Source: Methanobrevibacter arboriphilus (lineage in GTDB: Archaea > Methanobacteriota > Methanobacteria > Methanobacteriales > Methanobacteriaceae). From it: a DNA stretch of 64,000 bases. The notes under the pieces are model-generated. The model ran no database searches. It saw only the letters and a list, made by a program, of their open reading frames with translations, and had not been told where the DNA came from. Positions within the stretch are counted from its first letter, which is position 1. Each line of letters starts with the position of its first letter. A program made the translations under genes and the position numbers. The stretch spans positions 1,901,292 through 1,965,291 of the forward strand of contig NZ_AP019779.1 of NCBI RefSeq assembly GCF_019669925.1. Reading direction: 5' to 3'. Below, one piece after another: positions 26,108-35,816 of the stretch.

Positions 26108-28315
26108 TTGAAAGATGATGGTGAAAAAAATAATTCTAAATTTGATATTAATAAATTAAAATTACTAAATAAATCGAAATTATCCAGTAAATTGAAATTA
26201 TTCAGCAGATTAAAATCATTTAATTCTACTTCAATGGATAAATTAAGATCATTAAAATTTATTAATAATTTAGAATATAGTTTTAAAAATAAAAATTTTT
26301 TAGAAAATAAATTAAAGAAAAATACTGATAATAATAAATTTGATAAATATGATGATGTTGATTATTCTGATTATAGGGATTATGATGTTTATGGCTATAG
26401 TAAATATGATAAATCTAATGACAATAAAGAACATGAAGAACATAAGGAACATAATAAACATAATAAACATAATAAACGTAAGAAATCAGATAAATCGAAT
26501 AATAAAAAGGGTTATGATAAAAAAAATATTGATGCTATACAAAATATTAAAAGTATCAGAAAAAATTTCATAAATAATCACAGCCATAGTTATAATGATT
26601 TAAATAATAATTTAAATAATAATTCAAACAATAATTTAAATAATAATCAAAATGATAATTTAAATAATATTAATTCAATTAATAACAATTCAATTAATAA
26701 TCCGAACAATCATAATAATTTGGATAAAGCTAAAAATAATAAAATTAGCTCTGATAAATTTAATCATAATTATTTAGATGAGATTGAAAATATTAATAAA
26801 ATTAAACTTGGAAAAATTGAATCAGGAAGAATTAAACTAGGAAAAGTCGAATTAGAAAGAATCAAATCAGAAAAAAATAAATCAAAAAGAATTAAATCCC
26901 AAAGAATTAAATCAAAAAAAAATATTAAAGATATAAAACAAAATAAATACTCTATTAGACGTATTAAAAATTTATTCAATAAAAGTATTAATAATTTAAA
27001 TAATATTGATAATACCAATATTAAGGACAATATTAATACTTCTGATGATAGTATTAGTAGTAATAATCCTGATAATGATATTAGTAGTAATAATATTAAT
27101 AATAAAATTAGGAGTATTAATAAAGATAATGATGAGCCAAAGACAATCATTGGTGCAGCTATTTTTGGTTTAATAATTATTGTTGTATTATTTTCTTCTT
27201 ACTATTTTTTATTTTATCAACCTTATCAAAATGATTTGTCCACAGCTAAGACTAATAAACTAAATGAATTAAATTCTCTTTTTAATGGACCTCTTGCTCT
27301 TGATAGCAATGTTTTAGTACTTACTTCAGAAATCGAATTAGCTAAATCTCCTGAAGAGGTAAAGGCTATTGATGTTTTAAGACCTGCTACTATTTCGTGG
27401 AGAGAATATCATAGTAAACAGATAAATAAAACTAAAGATGCTTTTGATAGAGTTATGCTAAATTATGGCACAAATGAACAGGGTATTTCTATTGGGAATA
27501 CTGAAAAAAATCTTGATTCTAGTAAAGATTATAATAAAGACTTCAGTATGGGGGTTAATAATAATGGTAATCTTAAAAATGTTATAATGGATGTAAATGA
27601 TGCTAGTTTATTTATAACTGAAAATGATGCTAATGTATTATCTAATATTGTATTTGAAAAGCCAGATACTGTTGCAGTTCCTATTTTGATTGATAGGTTA
27701 CAGGCAGGAGCTGGATTAATCTCAGTAGGTTCTGTTGTTGATATTTACACTTTATCTAATAATAGCTATCAAATTCAACCCAATGAAGAGGATTCTACAA
27801 AAGAATCTAATATTTCTAGTAATGATTCTAGTAATGAGATTAATAATCAAAATTCTGATTCAACAAATAACAATAAAAATTCTAACTTAATAGAAAATTC
27901 TCCAGATATTAGTGGTTCTACAGTTCTTGCTATTATGAGGTCAAAAGATAGTGGTGTTATAGATGCTAATTATATTAAATCTAGAACTTTAATCAATGGG
28001 AATGATACAAATCAAATCGAAAACAGTAACTCATTTTCCACTGATGTTGAAGAAATGATTAGGGGATCAATTTCTGGAGGATATAATGAGGATCACTTTG
28101 CTTCTATTTTAAATAAATATGGCTTAAAACTCTCTGATTATGAGCGAAAGTCTAGCTTGGGGGAAATTGATGTTCAGTATTTATTATTAATAGAAGTTCC
28201 AAGAGAAGATGTATCTCATGTTATAAATAATATGGATAATATAGTCTTAACTATACCTACTTCAAATGCTCCTAATTGGATGATAAATGAGTTAAAACAG
28301 GCATATTCTAGTTAA
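26108..28315 (+). CDS. DUF515-like membrane protein with long Asn/Lys-rich N-terminal extension
   Basis: 735 aa starting at TTG 26108, with AGAGGT upstream. Residues 1-~340 are low complexity, Asn-, Lys- and Ser-rich, containing runs such as NLNNNLNNNSNNN and EEHKEHNKHNKHNKRKK and an eight-fold pentapeptide repeat. One membrane span follows at ~345-368 (IIGAAIFGLIIIVVLFSSYY). The C-terminal ~365 residues form the probable extracellular domain, with VPILIDRLQAGAGLISVGSV and VDIYTLS resembling what I recall of DUF515 of Methanobacteriales, a family of unknown function. A second Ser/Asn-rich linker lies near residues 560-600. The hydrophilic N-terminus should be cytoplasmic. The extension has no counterpart in the DUF515 proteins I recall. 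Confidence 0.7.
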   Translation: MKDDGEKNNSKFDINKLKLLNKSKLSSKLKLFSRLKSFNSTSMDKLRSLKFINNLEYSFKNKNFLENKLKKNTDNNKFDKYDDVDYSDYRDYDVYGYSKYDKSNDNKEHEEHKEHNKHNKHNKRKKSDKSNNKKGYDKKNIDAIQNIKSIRKNFINNHSHSYNDLNNNLNNNSNNNLNNNQNDNLNNINSINNNSINNPNNHNNLDKAKNNKISSDKFNHNYLDEIENINKIKLGKIESGRIKLGKVELERIKSEKNKSKRIKSQRIKSKKNIKDIKQNKYSIRRIKNLFNKSINNLNNIDNTNIKDNINTSDDSISSNNPDNDISSNNINNKIRSINKDNDEPKTIIGAAIFGLIIIVVLFSSYYFLFYQPYQNDLSTAKTNKLNELNSLFNGPLALDSNVLVLTSEIELAKSPEEVKAIDVLRPATISWREYHSKQINKTKDAFDRVMLNYGTNEQGISIGNTEKNLDSSKDYNKDFSMGVNNNGNLKNVIMDVNDASLFITENDANVLSNIVFEKPDTVAVPILIDRLQAGAGLISVGSVVDIYTLSNNSYQIQPNEEDSTKESNISSNDSSNEINNQNSDSTNNNKNSNLIENSPDISGSTVLAIMRSKDSGVIDANYIKSRTLINGNDTNQIENSNSFSTDVEEMIRGSISGGYNEDHFASILNKYGLKLSDYERKSSLGEIDVQYLLLIEVPREDVSHVINNMDNIVLTIPTSNAPNWMINELKQAYSS
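26801..26920 (+). repeat. Eight tandem 15-bp units encoding a pentapeptide repeat
   Basis: Inside the DUF515-like gene, eight consecutive 15-bp units encode IKLGK, IESGR, IKLGK, VELER, IKSEK, NKSKR, IKSQR and IKSKK. Unit boundaries fall exactly every 15 bp from 26801. The pattern is hydrophobic residue, charged or polar residue, then basic residue. It probably arose by slippage. Confidence 0.75.
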
Positions 28316-28749
28316 ATCTATAAATAATTATAAGTAATCTAAATTAGTTCACTAACTAATTTAATAAATATAATAATGTTGTTTGTATTAGTAATACTTA
28401 GCTGTATATTAGTATTAAAACAAATATAATTTTATAGTACATATGATATATATAACATATAATTAATATAGGATTATATAATTTTATATAGATCATATAA
28501 TATTGAATTTTAATGGATAATTTTAACTTATTTTATAATCATAACTTATATAATGACCTAATAATTATTATAAATATTTTAATAAGTCTTATCTAATATA
28601 TTTATCTAATAACGAGGTTTATAATTATTTGTGCTTGTTATCATGTTTGATTCTTGTTATGTTTGATTATTAATGTTAAACAGTAAAATGTTATATAGTT
28701 AAATTTATTTATATTAGTGATAGTTATTGTTTACTATATTGGTGATATT
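28316..28749. other. AT-rich spacer before the sortase gene
   Basis: About 430 bp without a gene. Words such as ATATGATATATATAACATATAATTAA near 28440-28470 are repeated A/T and include several possible TATA boxes. The right end holds GGTGAT (28741-28746), the ribosome site for the sortase start at 28750. Confidence 0.45.
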
Positions 28750-29475
28750 TTGGTAAAACTTGCAACAGTTGTGGTTATTATAGGTCTTTTAGTAGTGGGG
28801 ATGTATGCTTTACTAGAAGTTTCATACTACTCATCAAAGTTGTCAATTGAGAAAGACCTTTCATCCCCTGTGGTTTTAATTCCCTCTATAGGGGTAAATG
28901 AGAAAATTAATAATGTTTCTATTTCTCAGGGTGTTTATCATGAAGAAGTTTCCAAACTTCCTACAAAGGGAGATGTTATCCTATTTGGCCATAGGACAAG
29001 TTATAGTTCTCCTTTTTTGCGGTTAAATGAGCTTAAATCAGGAGATATAGTGACTTTGGAATGGCCTGGAATAGGTCAAGTTAATTATATAGTTAAAAAC
29101 TCAACCATAGTTCCAGCTAGCTATTTATTACCTGTGCATAATGATACTCAAAGATTATATTTAATCACCTGCGATCCTCCAGGATTTACAACTAATAGAT
29201 TGATAATTACTGGTGATATGAGTAGTTTGGGTCCATTAAATGAGACAATTACAAAAGAAAATCCTAATACTCAAAATGCTTTAATAATTTGCTTATTATT
29301 TTTAGGTTTGGGTTTAATTCTTTCATACTTTTATCCAATTAAAGAGGACAGATTGTTTATTTTAATTGCTGTATTAATTATATCTGGAGCTTTATTCTTT
29401 GCATACTTTGTTCCGTTTGATCCAGATATAATAGCTTCTAAAATTAATTGGTTAAACGGAGACTTTAGTACTTGA
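28750..29475 (+). CDS. Class E/D-like archaeal sortase
   Basis: Membrane transpeptidase that would anchor or crosslink surface proteins. Start set at TTG 28750 since GGTGAT precedes it, and an in-frame GTG at 28717 does not have such a site. After an N-terminal span (LATVVVIIGLLVVGMYALL) the sortase core carries His81 in LFGHRTSYSSPF, Cys141 in YLITCDPPGF (the TLxTC box) and Arg150 in TNRLII, the complete catalytic triad. Two further membrane spans form the C-terminus, an arrangement seen in archaeal sortases. The substrate is unknown; nothing with an LPxTG-like signal is adjacent. Confidence 0.85.
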   Translation: MVKLATVVVIIGLLVVGMYALLEVSYYSSKLSIEKDLSSPVVLIPSIGVNEKINNVSISQGVYHEEVSKLPTKGDVILFGHRTSYSSPFLRLNELKSGDIVTLEWPGIGQVNYIVKNSTIVPASYLLPVHNDTQRLYLITCDPPGFTTNRLIITGDMSSLGPLNETITKENPNTQNALIICLLFLGLGLILSYFYPIKEDRLFILIAVLIISGALFFAYFVPFDPDIIASKINWLNGDFST

Positions 29476-29511
29476 TTTGAAAATTGAAATGTTATTTATG
29501 GTGAATTTTTT

Positions 29512-29910
29512 ATGTTAAATGTTGAAAAAGAATTTTTTTCTAATATTACTTTTAGAGAAAGAGCTATATTTGAAGGAGCAATTAGTATGGGTGCTCTTTT
29601 TCACCAATTTATTGGTACTCCTGTAAATAAAGAGACTGCAAATAGTTTAAAAATTGCTATTGAGGAATCACTTTCTCTTCAACCAGCTATTGAAAAAGTT
29701 GAAGTGGATATTAACTTAGATATTTTAGAAAGAGAAATATCTGAATTTGAATACACTTCTCTAACTGGGGATATGATAGATGTTAAAATTTACTCAAAAG
29801 TCAATGGAACTTTAGCTATTATAAGGATGAAGTTTATTGAAGAGTTAAATTATCCTTTAATGTTTGTTGAAGATATTCAAGAAGATATTAATGAAAATAT
29901 TCAAAAATAA
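29512..29910 (+). CDS. mptD: Dihydroneopterin aldolase MptD (archaeal type)
   Basis: Converts 7,8-dihydroneopterin to 6-hydroxymethyl-dihydropterin in methanopterin synthesis. The 132 aa product contains FRERAIFEGAISMGALFHQF followed by IGTPVNKETA, the conserved stretch of this small archaeal family (formerly DUF372), and a C-terminal strand pattern (DVKIYSKVNGTLAIIRMKFI). GGTGA precedes ATG 29512. It lies 36 bp after the sortase gene, but pathway linkage between the two is not expected. Confidence 0.8.
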   Translation: MLNVEKEFFSNITFRERAIFEGAISMGALFHQFIGTPVNKETANSLKIAIEESLSLQPAIEKVEVDINLDILEREISEFEYTSLTGDMIDVKIYSKVNGTLAIIRMKFIEELNYPLMFVEDIQEDINENIQK

Positions 29911-30377
29911 TTGAAAATAATTAAAGGTTAGTCAAAAATTAGTTAAAAGTTGGTTGAAATTATTTAAAAAATATTTTTCAATGATTTATATTTTTTAAAC
30001 ACAAATTAAATATTTTAATTATTTTTATAGATATTTTACTTATTTTTATAGATTTTATTTTTAAATTTAGGTTAAATTAATTTAAGTTAATTTATATATT
30101 ATCAATGAAAAATATATAAAGATTATAAAAGAATAAATTTAAATATTAATAGAATAAATCTTATTATGTTACATGGTAAATACATAATTTTAAAAAAATT
30201 TCATTCGATTTTTAATATTTTGGAGTAAAAAGATTTTAAATTTAAGTTTCCATTATAAAATTGTTTTACAATATTTTTAATTATTCTTTTATCTTAATAA
30301 TTATCTATAATTTGTTAATTTAAAGAATCGTTAAATTTACATCTCTTTGGAGTGTATTGTACACAGGAAGTGAACAT
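29911..30377. other. AT-rich spacer with a possible distant promoter
   Basis: No gene in 467 bp. A good TATA-like element with A-rich left flank, GAAAAATATATAAAG (30106-30120), would give a transcript with a ~230-nt leader into the next gene. AGGAAGTGA just before 30378 is the ribosome site. Nothing else recognised. Confidence 0.4.
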
Positions 30378-31010
30378 ATGATAGAAGATAAAATACAAGT
30401 TCTAAGAAAAGCTGCTAAAGTTTCTAATGAACAAAGTTCAGATAAATTATGGTGTGTTGTTGCTGGAAATGAAGAACTAGTTAATGATATTGCTTATGCA
30501 GCTATAGCTTCTAAAGATCGTGTTAAGATACTCTTCAGAGAGCACATTACTTTGGAAGAATCTTATGTTCATAAAAAATTTGATTTTATCATGTTATATG
30601 GGGACTCTGATAAAATACGTGAACTTAGTTATGTCTGTAAAGAGAATGGAGGGGCTTATATTCAAATTGCTCCTTTTTATGTAGGTAATGAACCTAATTT
30701 AACTTTACTTGTGGCTCCAGATGATGCTCTTAAAAAACTTGTAGGAGATGCAGAAAGAAATAATTCTCAATTTTCTATATTATTAGAAGATCAAACTACT
30801 GGATTTATTGAAACTGATTTAAATCTAAGAATCAATCTCCCTAATTTTTTACAGGCCATGTTAGCTCCATTATTTAATATGAGTGATGTTGTTTTATCAA
30901 CAATTCTTATATCAATTGAAAATGAAGAAGATATTGGGAAAATTAGAAAAATCGCTGATAAGAATAATGTATTTTTGATTGATTTCAAAGATATTGTTGA
31001 AAATAAATAA
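30378..31010 (+). CDS. Conserved-looking hypothetical protein
   Basis: 210 aa from ATG 30378, chosen for AGGAAGTGA upstream. Not recognised by name. The pattern KLWCVVAGNEELVNDIAYAA followed by FDFIMLYGDSDKIRELSYVC resembles a Rossmann-like alpha/beta domain, and the C-terminal half (SDVVLSTILISIENEED, then NNVFLIDFKDIVE) adds further strands. No membrane span. It lies between mptD and the MreB-like gene. No function proposed. Confidence 0.65.
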   Translation: MIEDKIQVLRKAAKVSNEQSSDKLWCVVAGNEELVNDIAYAAIASKDRVKILFREHITLEESYVHKKFDFIMLYGDSDKIRELSYVCKENGGAYIQIAPFYVGNEPNLTLLVAPDDALKKLVGDAERNNSQFSILLEDQTTGFIETDLNLRINLPNFLQAMLAPLFNMSDVVLSTILISIENEEDIGKIRKIADKNNVFLIDFKDIVENK

Positions 31011-31191
31011 AATTTTGAAATAATAAAGTTTTAAAATAATATTATTTTAAAATATTTTAAAATAAATAAAATTTTTATGTATTTATAATTTAATTCATTG
31101 TTAATTATAATTTATTATTGTTAATCAATAAATTAATTAAATAATAATTAAATTGATATTAATAAGAGGAATTAATATAAGAGGAATTAGT

Positions 31192-32265
31192 ATGAAACTA
31201 TTTGGAAGTAATGATAATAATAAAAAAGTAGAACCTAAAAAAGGAATTACTAATAGTTTAGGGATTGATTTAGGTACTTTAAATACTGTAATTGCAAAAC
31301 CATCTGGGGATAAATTCGATTTGTATCAAATTCCTTCAGTTGTAGCTGTTAAAAAAGAAGACACTTCTTCTGTTTTAGCTGTTGGTGAAGAGGCTAAATT
31401 AATGCTTGGAAGAACTCCTGAAGATATTGTAGCACTTAGACCTTTAAGAAAAGGTGTTATTGAAAGTATTGCTCAAGCTCAAGCATTACTTGTTAAAGCT
31501 ATGGAAATAGGCATTAAAGAGGGCGAATCTGTTGGTAGAATTGTTATTGGTATTCCTGGGGATTCTTCTGAGGTAGAAAGAGGTGCTGTTGAAAAAATTG
31601 GTAAAGATGCTGGTGCAAATTATATTTTAGTTATTAGTGAAGGATTAGCTGCTGCTATTGGAGCGGGATTACCTATTGCGGAACCTGATGGAACTATGGT
31701 TGTTGATATTGGCGCAGGTTCTACCGATTTAGTTGTTATTTCTCTTGGTGGAATAACTGATATTGAAACCGTTAGAGTTGGTGGAGATGATATTGATAAT
31801 AATATTGTAGATCTTGTTAAAGAGAAATATAATGTTGGAATTGGTATACATGATGCTGAAGCTGCGAAAATTAAAGTGGGTATGTTCCATTGTGGTGAAG
31901 ATTTAGAAGTTCAAACTACTGAAATCATTGGTAAGTCTATTGAAACTAACAGGCCTAAAAAAGTTGTGATTGATTCTTTACTTGTAGCTGATGCTGCTGA
32001 ACCAATAATACAGGAAATTATTAATGGTTTAAATCTTGTATTAGAAAGACTTTCTCCAGAGTTAATAACTGGTGTTTATCATAATAGTGTTGCTGTTGGT
32101 GGAAGTTCTCAGTTAAGAGGTCTTAAAGAAAGAATCTGTGATGAATTATCAATTCCAGTATCTATTTCTGAGGATCCGATGACTGTTGTAGCTAAAGGTG
32201 CAGCTATTGTTGCAGCTGAACCAAGAGCTTTAGAGCCTGAAGTTCGTTTAAAAGCTATGAAATAA
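31192..32265 (+). CDS. MreB/Hsp70-like actin-fold protein
   Basis: 357 aa from ATG 31192 (GAGGAATT just upstream; an in-frame TTG at 31153 lacks one). It has the actin-superfamily ATPase motifs: phosphate 1 NSLGIDLGTLNTVIAKP, connect 1 IGIPGDSSEVERGAVEKIG, phosphate 2 VVDIGAGSTDLVVISLGGI, then VRVGGDDIDNNI as in MreB, and adenosine motif VAVGGSSQLRGLKERI. Overall order and spacing are those of MreB rather than full Hsp70. In Methanobacteriales, which have a rigid pseudomurein wall, it may help set cell shape, but that role is inferred. No mreC/mreD is adjacent. Confidence 0.8.
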   Translation: MKLFGSNDNNKKVEPKKGITNSLGIDLGTLNTVIAKPSGDKFDLYQIPSVVAVKKEDTSSVLAVGEEAKLMLGRTPEDIVALRPLRKGVIESIAQAQALLVKAMEIGIKEGESVGRIVIGIPGDSSEVERGAVEKIGKDAGANYILVISEGLAAAIGAGLPIAEPDGTMVVDIGAGSTDLVVISLGGITDIETVRVGGDDIDNNIVDLVKEKYNVGIGIHDAEAAKIKVGMFHCGEDLEVQTTEIIGKSIETNRPKKVVIDSLLVADAAEPIIQEIINGLNLVLERLSPELITGVYHNSVAVGGSSQLRGLKERICDELSIPVSISEDPMTVVAKGAAIVAAEPRALEPEVRLKAMK

Positions 32266-32736
32266 TTAAATATAGTTTTTATTATACATTTTTAAATTTT
32301 TCATTATTTTTTCATTATTCTTAATCATTTTTCTGATATTTTTTTAGAAGTTTAAGATAAGTATTTTTTGCTTTAATTATCTTTTTGCTTTATTTTTATT
32401 TTTATTCATTGTTTATATTCTTCATTTTATTTTTATTCTTATTTTTATTCTTATTTTTATTCTTATTTTTTGTATTATTTTTTGTTTTTTCATTTTTGTA
32501 TTGTTTTTTTGCAATGAATAATTTTATTAATTATCATGAATAATCTATATATCATAATAAAAATATTATATAATAATGTAAGTTTAACTAAGATATCAAC
32601 AAGATATTAATAAGTAATATTTGTTAATATCAGATATATAGAGATTTAAATTGATACAAATAGTTGGATGTTTGCATATAACTTTTTTAGATTTAATAGA
32701 ATTATTATATTAAAAATTATCTTATAGGAGATTTTC
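32266..32736. other. T-rich spacer with a 12-bp tandem repeat, before korD
   Basis: No gene in 471 bp. Three exact copies of TTATTTTTATTC lie at 32427-32462, in a wider T-rich tract that follows the MreB-like gene and could end transcription. A TATA-like word lies near 32547. AGGAGA before ATG 32737 is the korD ribosome site. Confidence 0.5.
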
Positions 32737-32997
32737 ATGATTAAAATAGACTCTGAATTATGTAAAGGGTGCGATCTTTGTATTGAATCGTGTCCTAGGC
32801 ATGTTTATCAAAAATCATCTAAGGAAAATAAGAAAGGTGTTTATTTACCATTTCCTGAAAATGAAGAAAAATGTAATAAATGTCACTTATGTGAATTAAT
32901 GTGTCCTGATCAAGCTATAACTGTAGAAGATGAAGATGGTCATGGTAAAGATGATACTAAAGATGATCATGATGAAGATATTAATGATGATAAATAG
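32737..32997 (+). CDS. korD: 2-oxoglutarate:ferredoxin oxidoreductase, delta (ferredoxin) subunit
   Basis: 86 aa ferredoxin-type subunit with two [4Fe-4S] motifs, CKGCDLCIESCP and CNKCHLCELMCP, that carries electrons from the catalytic subunits. It is the first gene of the order korD-korA-korB-korC-sucC. Unusual is a ~23-residue C-terminal tail rich in Asp, Glu and His (EDEDGHGKDD, DDHDEDINDD) that is not part of the ferredoxin fold and could bind metal ions or simply be low-complexity drift. AGGAGA precedes the ATG. Confidence 0.9.
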   Translation: MIKIDSELCKGCDLCIESCPRHVYQKSSKENKKGVYLPFPENEEKCNKCHLCELMCPDQAITVEDEDGHGKDDTKDDHDEDINDDK

Positions 32998-33017
32998 GGA
33001 GATATGAGGTTTTTAAA

Positions 33018-34172
33018 ATGACTGAAGAATTATTTGTTCAAGGAAATGAAGCTTGCGCTCATGGTGCAATTAAAGCAGGTTGTAGATTCTTTGCAGGATA
33101 TCCTATTACTCCTTCTACTGAGGTAGCTGAAGACTTAGCCGCATTTCTTCCAAGATATGGTGGATCTTTTCTTCAAATGGAAGATGAAATTGCTGCTATT
33201 GGGGCAGTTATTGGTGCTAGTTGGAGTGGTTTAAAAGCTATGACTTCTACTTCTGGACCAGGTTTTTCTCTTATGCAAGAAAATATAGGCTATGCTCATA
33301 TTACCGAAACTCCTTTGGTTATTGTGGATGTTCAAAGGGGAGGTCCTTCTACTGGTCAACCAACGATGGCATCTCAGGGAGATATGATGCAATTAAGATG
33401 GGGTTCTCATGGAGATTATGAACCAATAGCTATTTCTCCATCTTCTGTTCAAGAATTTTTTGATTTTACTATAAAAGCTTTTAATTTAGCTGAAGAATAT
33501 AGAGTTCCTGTTATCGTTGCTGCTGATGAAGTAATTGGGCATATGAGGGAAAAGATAAACATTCCTGACAAAGTTGAGATAAAAAAAAGGGTTATGCCGA
33601 AAGAGAAACCAGAAAAATTCGATATTTCTAATCCTTACCTTCCTTTTAAAGCTGGTGATAATCAAATTCCTCCAATGGCTCCTTTTGGTGAAGGATATAA
33701 TATTCCGGTTACTGGTTTAACTCATGATGAAAGAGGGTATCCTGATTCTTCTGATCCAGTATCTCATACAAAACTAGTTTCTAGATTATGTAATAAGATA
33801 TTGGATAATCGTGAAAAAATTGTATCTGTTCATGAGTCTTTTTGTGATGATGCTGATACTATAGTTATTTCTTATGGTGCTCCTGTAAGATCAGTTTTCA
33901 CTGCTGTTCAGAGTGCAAGAGAGGAAGGTCTGAAAGTTGGTTCAATTAAAATTGATACTCCTTGGCCTTTCCCAGAAAATCAAATATTGAAAGCAGCTGA
34001 AACAGCTAAGAATTTGATTGTTGTTGAAATGAATTTAGGTCAAATTGTCCATGAAGTTGAGAGAGTAGCTGGTTTGGCTGATGAACGACCTGATGTTTAC
34101 CTTATTCCAAAAATTGGTGGGGAACTTCATAAACCTAATGAAATTTTATCAGAAATTAAAAAAGTTAGTTAG
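33018..34172 (+). CDS. korA: 2-oxoglutarate:ferredoxin oxidoreductase, alpha subunit
   Basis: Catalytic subunit (384 aa) of the enzyme that reductively carboxylates succinyl-CoA to 2-oxoglutarate in the incomplete reductive cycle of these methanogens. GNEACAHGAIKAGCRFFAGY and PITPSTEVAEDLA form the characteristic N-terminus. TSTSGPGFSLMQENIGYA and VDVQRGGPSTGQPT follow as in other 2-oxoacid oxidoreductases. A C-terminal domain (VSYGAPVRSVFTAV) completes the family. GAGGTT precedes ATG 33018, 20 bp after korD. It is followed directly by korB. Confidence 0.95.
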   Translation: MTEELFVQGNEACAHGAIKAGCRFFAGYPITPSTEVAEDLAAFLPRYGGSFLQMEDEIAAIGAVIGASWSGLKAMTSTSGPGFSLMQENIGYAHITETPLVIVDVQRGGPSTGQPTMASQGDMMQLRWGSHGDYEPIAISPSSVQEFFDFTIKAFNLAEEYRVPVIVAADEVIGHMREKINIPDKVEIKKRVMPKEKPEKFDISNPYLPFKAGDNQIPPMAPFGEGYNIPVTGLTHDERGYPDSSDPVSHTKLVSRLCNKILDNREKIVSVHESFCDDADTIVISYGAPVRSVFTAVQSAREEGLKVGSIKIDTPWPFPENQILKAAETAKNLIVVEMNLGQIVHEVERVAGLADERPDVYLIPKIGGELHKPNEILSEIKKVS

Positions 34173-34182
34173 GAGGAGTATT

Positions 34183-35100
34183 ATGGTGAATAATGAGTCA
34201 AATAATGATAATAATCTTAAACAAGATAATAATAGTAAAAATAATGAAAACCCATTTATGAAATATCTTAGAAAAGACCGTCTTCCTAATATATTTTGTG
34301 CAGGCTGTGGAAATGGGATAGCTTTAAATACATTTTTTAAAGGAATGGAATCTGCAGAGATAGATTTCGATACCCTTAGTTTAGTTTCTGGGATTGGTTG
34401 TTCTTCTCGTATTCCAGGTTATGTTAAGTGTGATTCTCTTCATACTACTCATGGAAGGGCAATCACTTTTGCTAGTGGTTTAAAAGTGGGTAATCCGGAT
34501 TTAAATGTTGTTGTATTCACTGGTGATGGTGATGCTGCTTCTATTGGTGGAAATCATCTTATTCATGGTGCTAGGAAAAATATAAATATAACTGTTATTT
34601 GTGTTAATAATAATATTTATGGTATGACTGGTGGACAAATTAGTCCAACTTCTCCTGAAGGTAGCTTTGGAACAACTGCTCCTTATGGTTCTAGGGACAA
34701 ACCATTTAACTTAGCTGAACTTGTAGCTGCTGCTGGAGCGAGCTTCGTTTCAAGATGGACTACAGCTCATCCATTACAGCTTTCAAATTCAATCAAAAAA
34801 GCTCTTTTAAATCCAGGTTTTTCATTCGTGGAGGTAGTTTCTCAATGTCCTACTTATTATGGTAGAAAAAATAAGTTAAGGTCTCCAGTTGACATGATCA
34901 ATGCTTTTAAAGAGAATAGTGTTAATATAAGGAAAGCAAATAAAATGACTGAGGAAGAATTAGTAGGAAAACTTATTGTTGGGGAATTTGTTAATAAACC
35001 TAGAAAAGAACTTACTGAAAATGTTTGTGATTTATCTGTTGAACAATGTGGTCGAAATTTAGCTATTAAATCAGCATATATTGATAATTTTGATGATTAA
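34183..35100 (+). CDS. korB: 2-oxoglutarate:ferredoxin oxidoreductase, beta subunit
   Basis: Thiamine-diphosphate binding subunit (305 aa). ATG 34183 follows AGGAGG; an earlier in-frame ATG at 34081 lies inside korA. The first ~25 residues are Asn-rich. The core has IFCAGCGNGIALN, then FTGDGDAASIGGNHLIH and VNNNIYGMTGGQISPTSPEG, the ThDP/Mg motif (GDG ... NN), and later SRWTTAHPLQLSNSI. Together with KorA it forms the active centre. The next gene, korC, is 105 bp away across a repeated AATAATAAAC stretch. Confidence 0.95.
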   Translation: MVNNESNNDNNLKQDNNSKNNENPFMKYLRKDRLPNIFCAGCGNGIALNTFFKGMESAEIDFDTLSLVSGIGCSSRIPGYVKCDSLHTTHGRAITFASGLKVGNPDLNVVVFTGDGDAASIGGNHLIHGARKNINITVICVNNNIYGMTGGQISPTSPEGSFGTTAPYGSRDKPFNLAELVAAAGASFVSRWTTAHPLQLSNSIKKALLNPGFSFVEVVSQCPTYYGRKNKLRSPVDMINAFKENSVNIRKANKMTEEELVGKLIVGEFVNKPRKELTENVCDLSVEQCGRNLAIKSAYIDNFDD

Positions 35101-35205
35101 ATAATAATTAATATAATAATCAACAACATAATAATAAACAAGATAATAATAAACAACATAATAATCAACAATTATATATGATTTAATTTCATAAGAGGTA
35201 TTTTT

Positions 35206-35757
35206 ATGCGAAAAGAAATTAGAATAGCGGGTTTTGGAGGACAGGGTGTTATTTTAGCAGGGATAATTGTTGGAAAAGCTGCTTCTCTATTTGATGGTAT
35301 TAATGCGGTTCAAACTCAATCATATGGTCCTGAAGCAAGAGGAGGAGCTTCAAAAACAGAAGTCGTACTTTCTGATGATGAAATTCACTATCCTAAAGTA
35401 ATAAGTCCTGATATATTAGTTGCAATGTCTCATGAAGCATTATTGGCATATGTTTGGGATTTAAAAGATGGAGGTACTCTTATAATCGATCCTGATATGA
35501 TTGATGAATCTGAAATAGGAGATTTTGTAAGAGATCATAATATTAATTTATATTATGCAAGAGTTACTAAAACTGCTATGAATGATATTGGTCTTAAAAT
35601 AGTAGCTAATATTGTTATGGTAGGAGCTATTTCAAAAATTACAAGTGTTATTTCTCATGATGCTGCTAAAAAAGCTATTTTACAAAGTGTTCCTCCTGGG
35701 ACTGAGAAAAAAAATATACAAGCTTTTGAAGCTGGATATGCAATGGATGGTAGTTGA
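35206..35757 (+). CDS. korC: 2-oxoglutarate:ferredoxin oxidoreductase, gamma subunit
   Basis: 183 aa with GFGGQGVILAGIIVGKAA at the N-terminus, the hallmark of the gamma domain, and TQSYGPEARGGASKTEVV, also typical. GAGGT precedes ATG 35206. The subunit binds CoA-proximal parts of the complex. Members of the pyruvate and indolepyruvate branches share these motifs, but the sucC gene that follows makes the 2-oxoglutarate assignment the best one. Confidence 0.93.
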   Translation: MRKEIRIAGFGGQGVILAGIIVGKAASLFDGINAVQTQSYGPEARGGASKTEVVLSDDEIHYPKVISPDILVAMSHEALLAYVWDLKDGGTLIIDPDMIDESEIGDFVRDHNINLYYARVTKTAMNDIGLKIVANIVMVGAISKITSVISHDAAKKAILQSVPPGTEKKNIQAFEAGYAMDGS

Positions 35758-35816
35758 ATATAATTAAATTAGTTATATAATTATTATACTAATTTAGTGT
35801 TTTGGGTGTTATAAAT

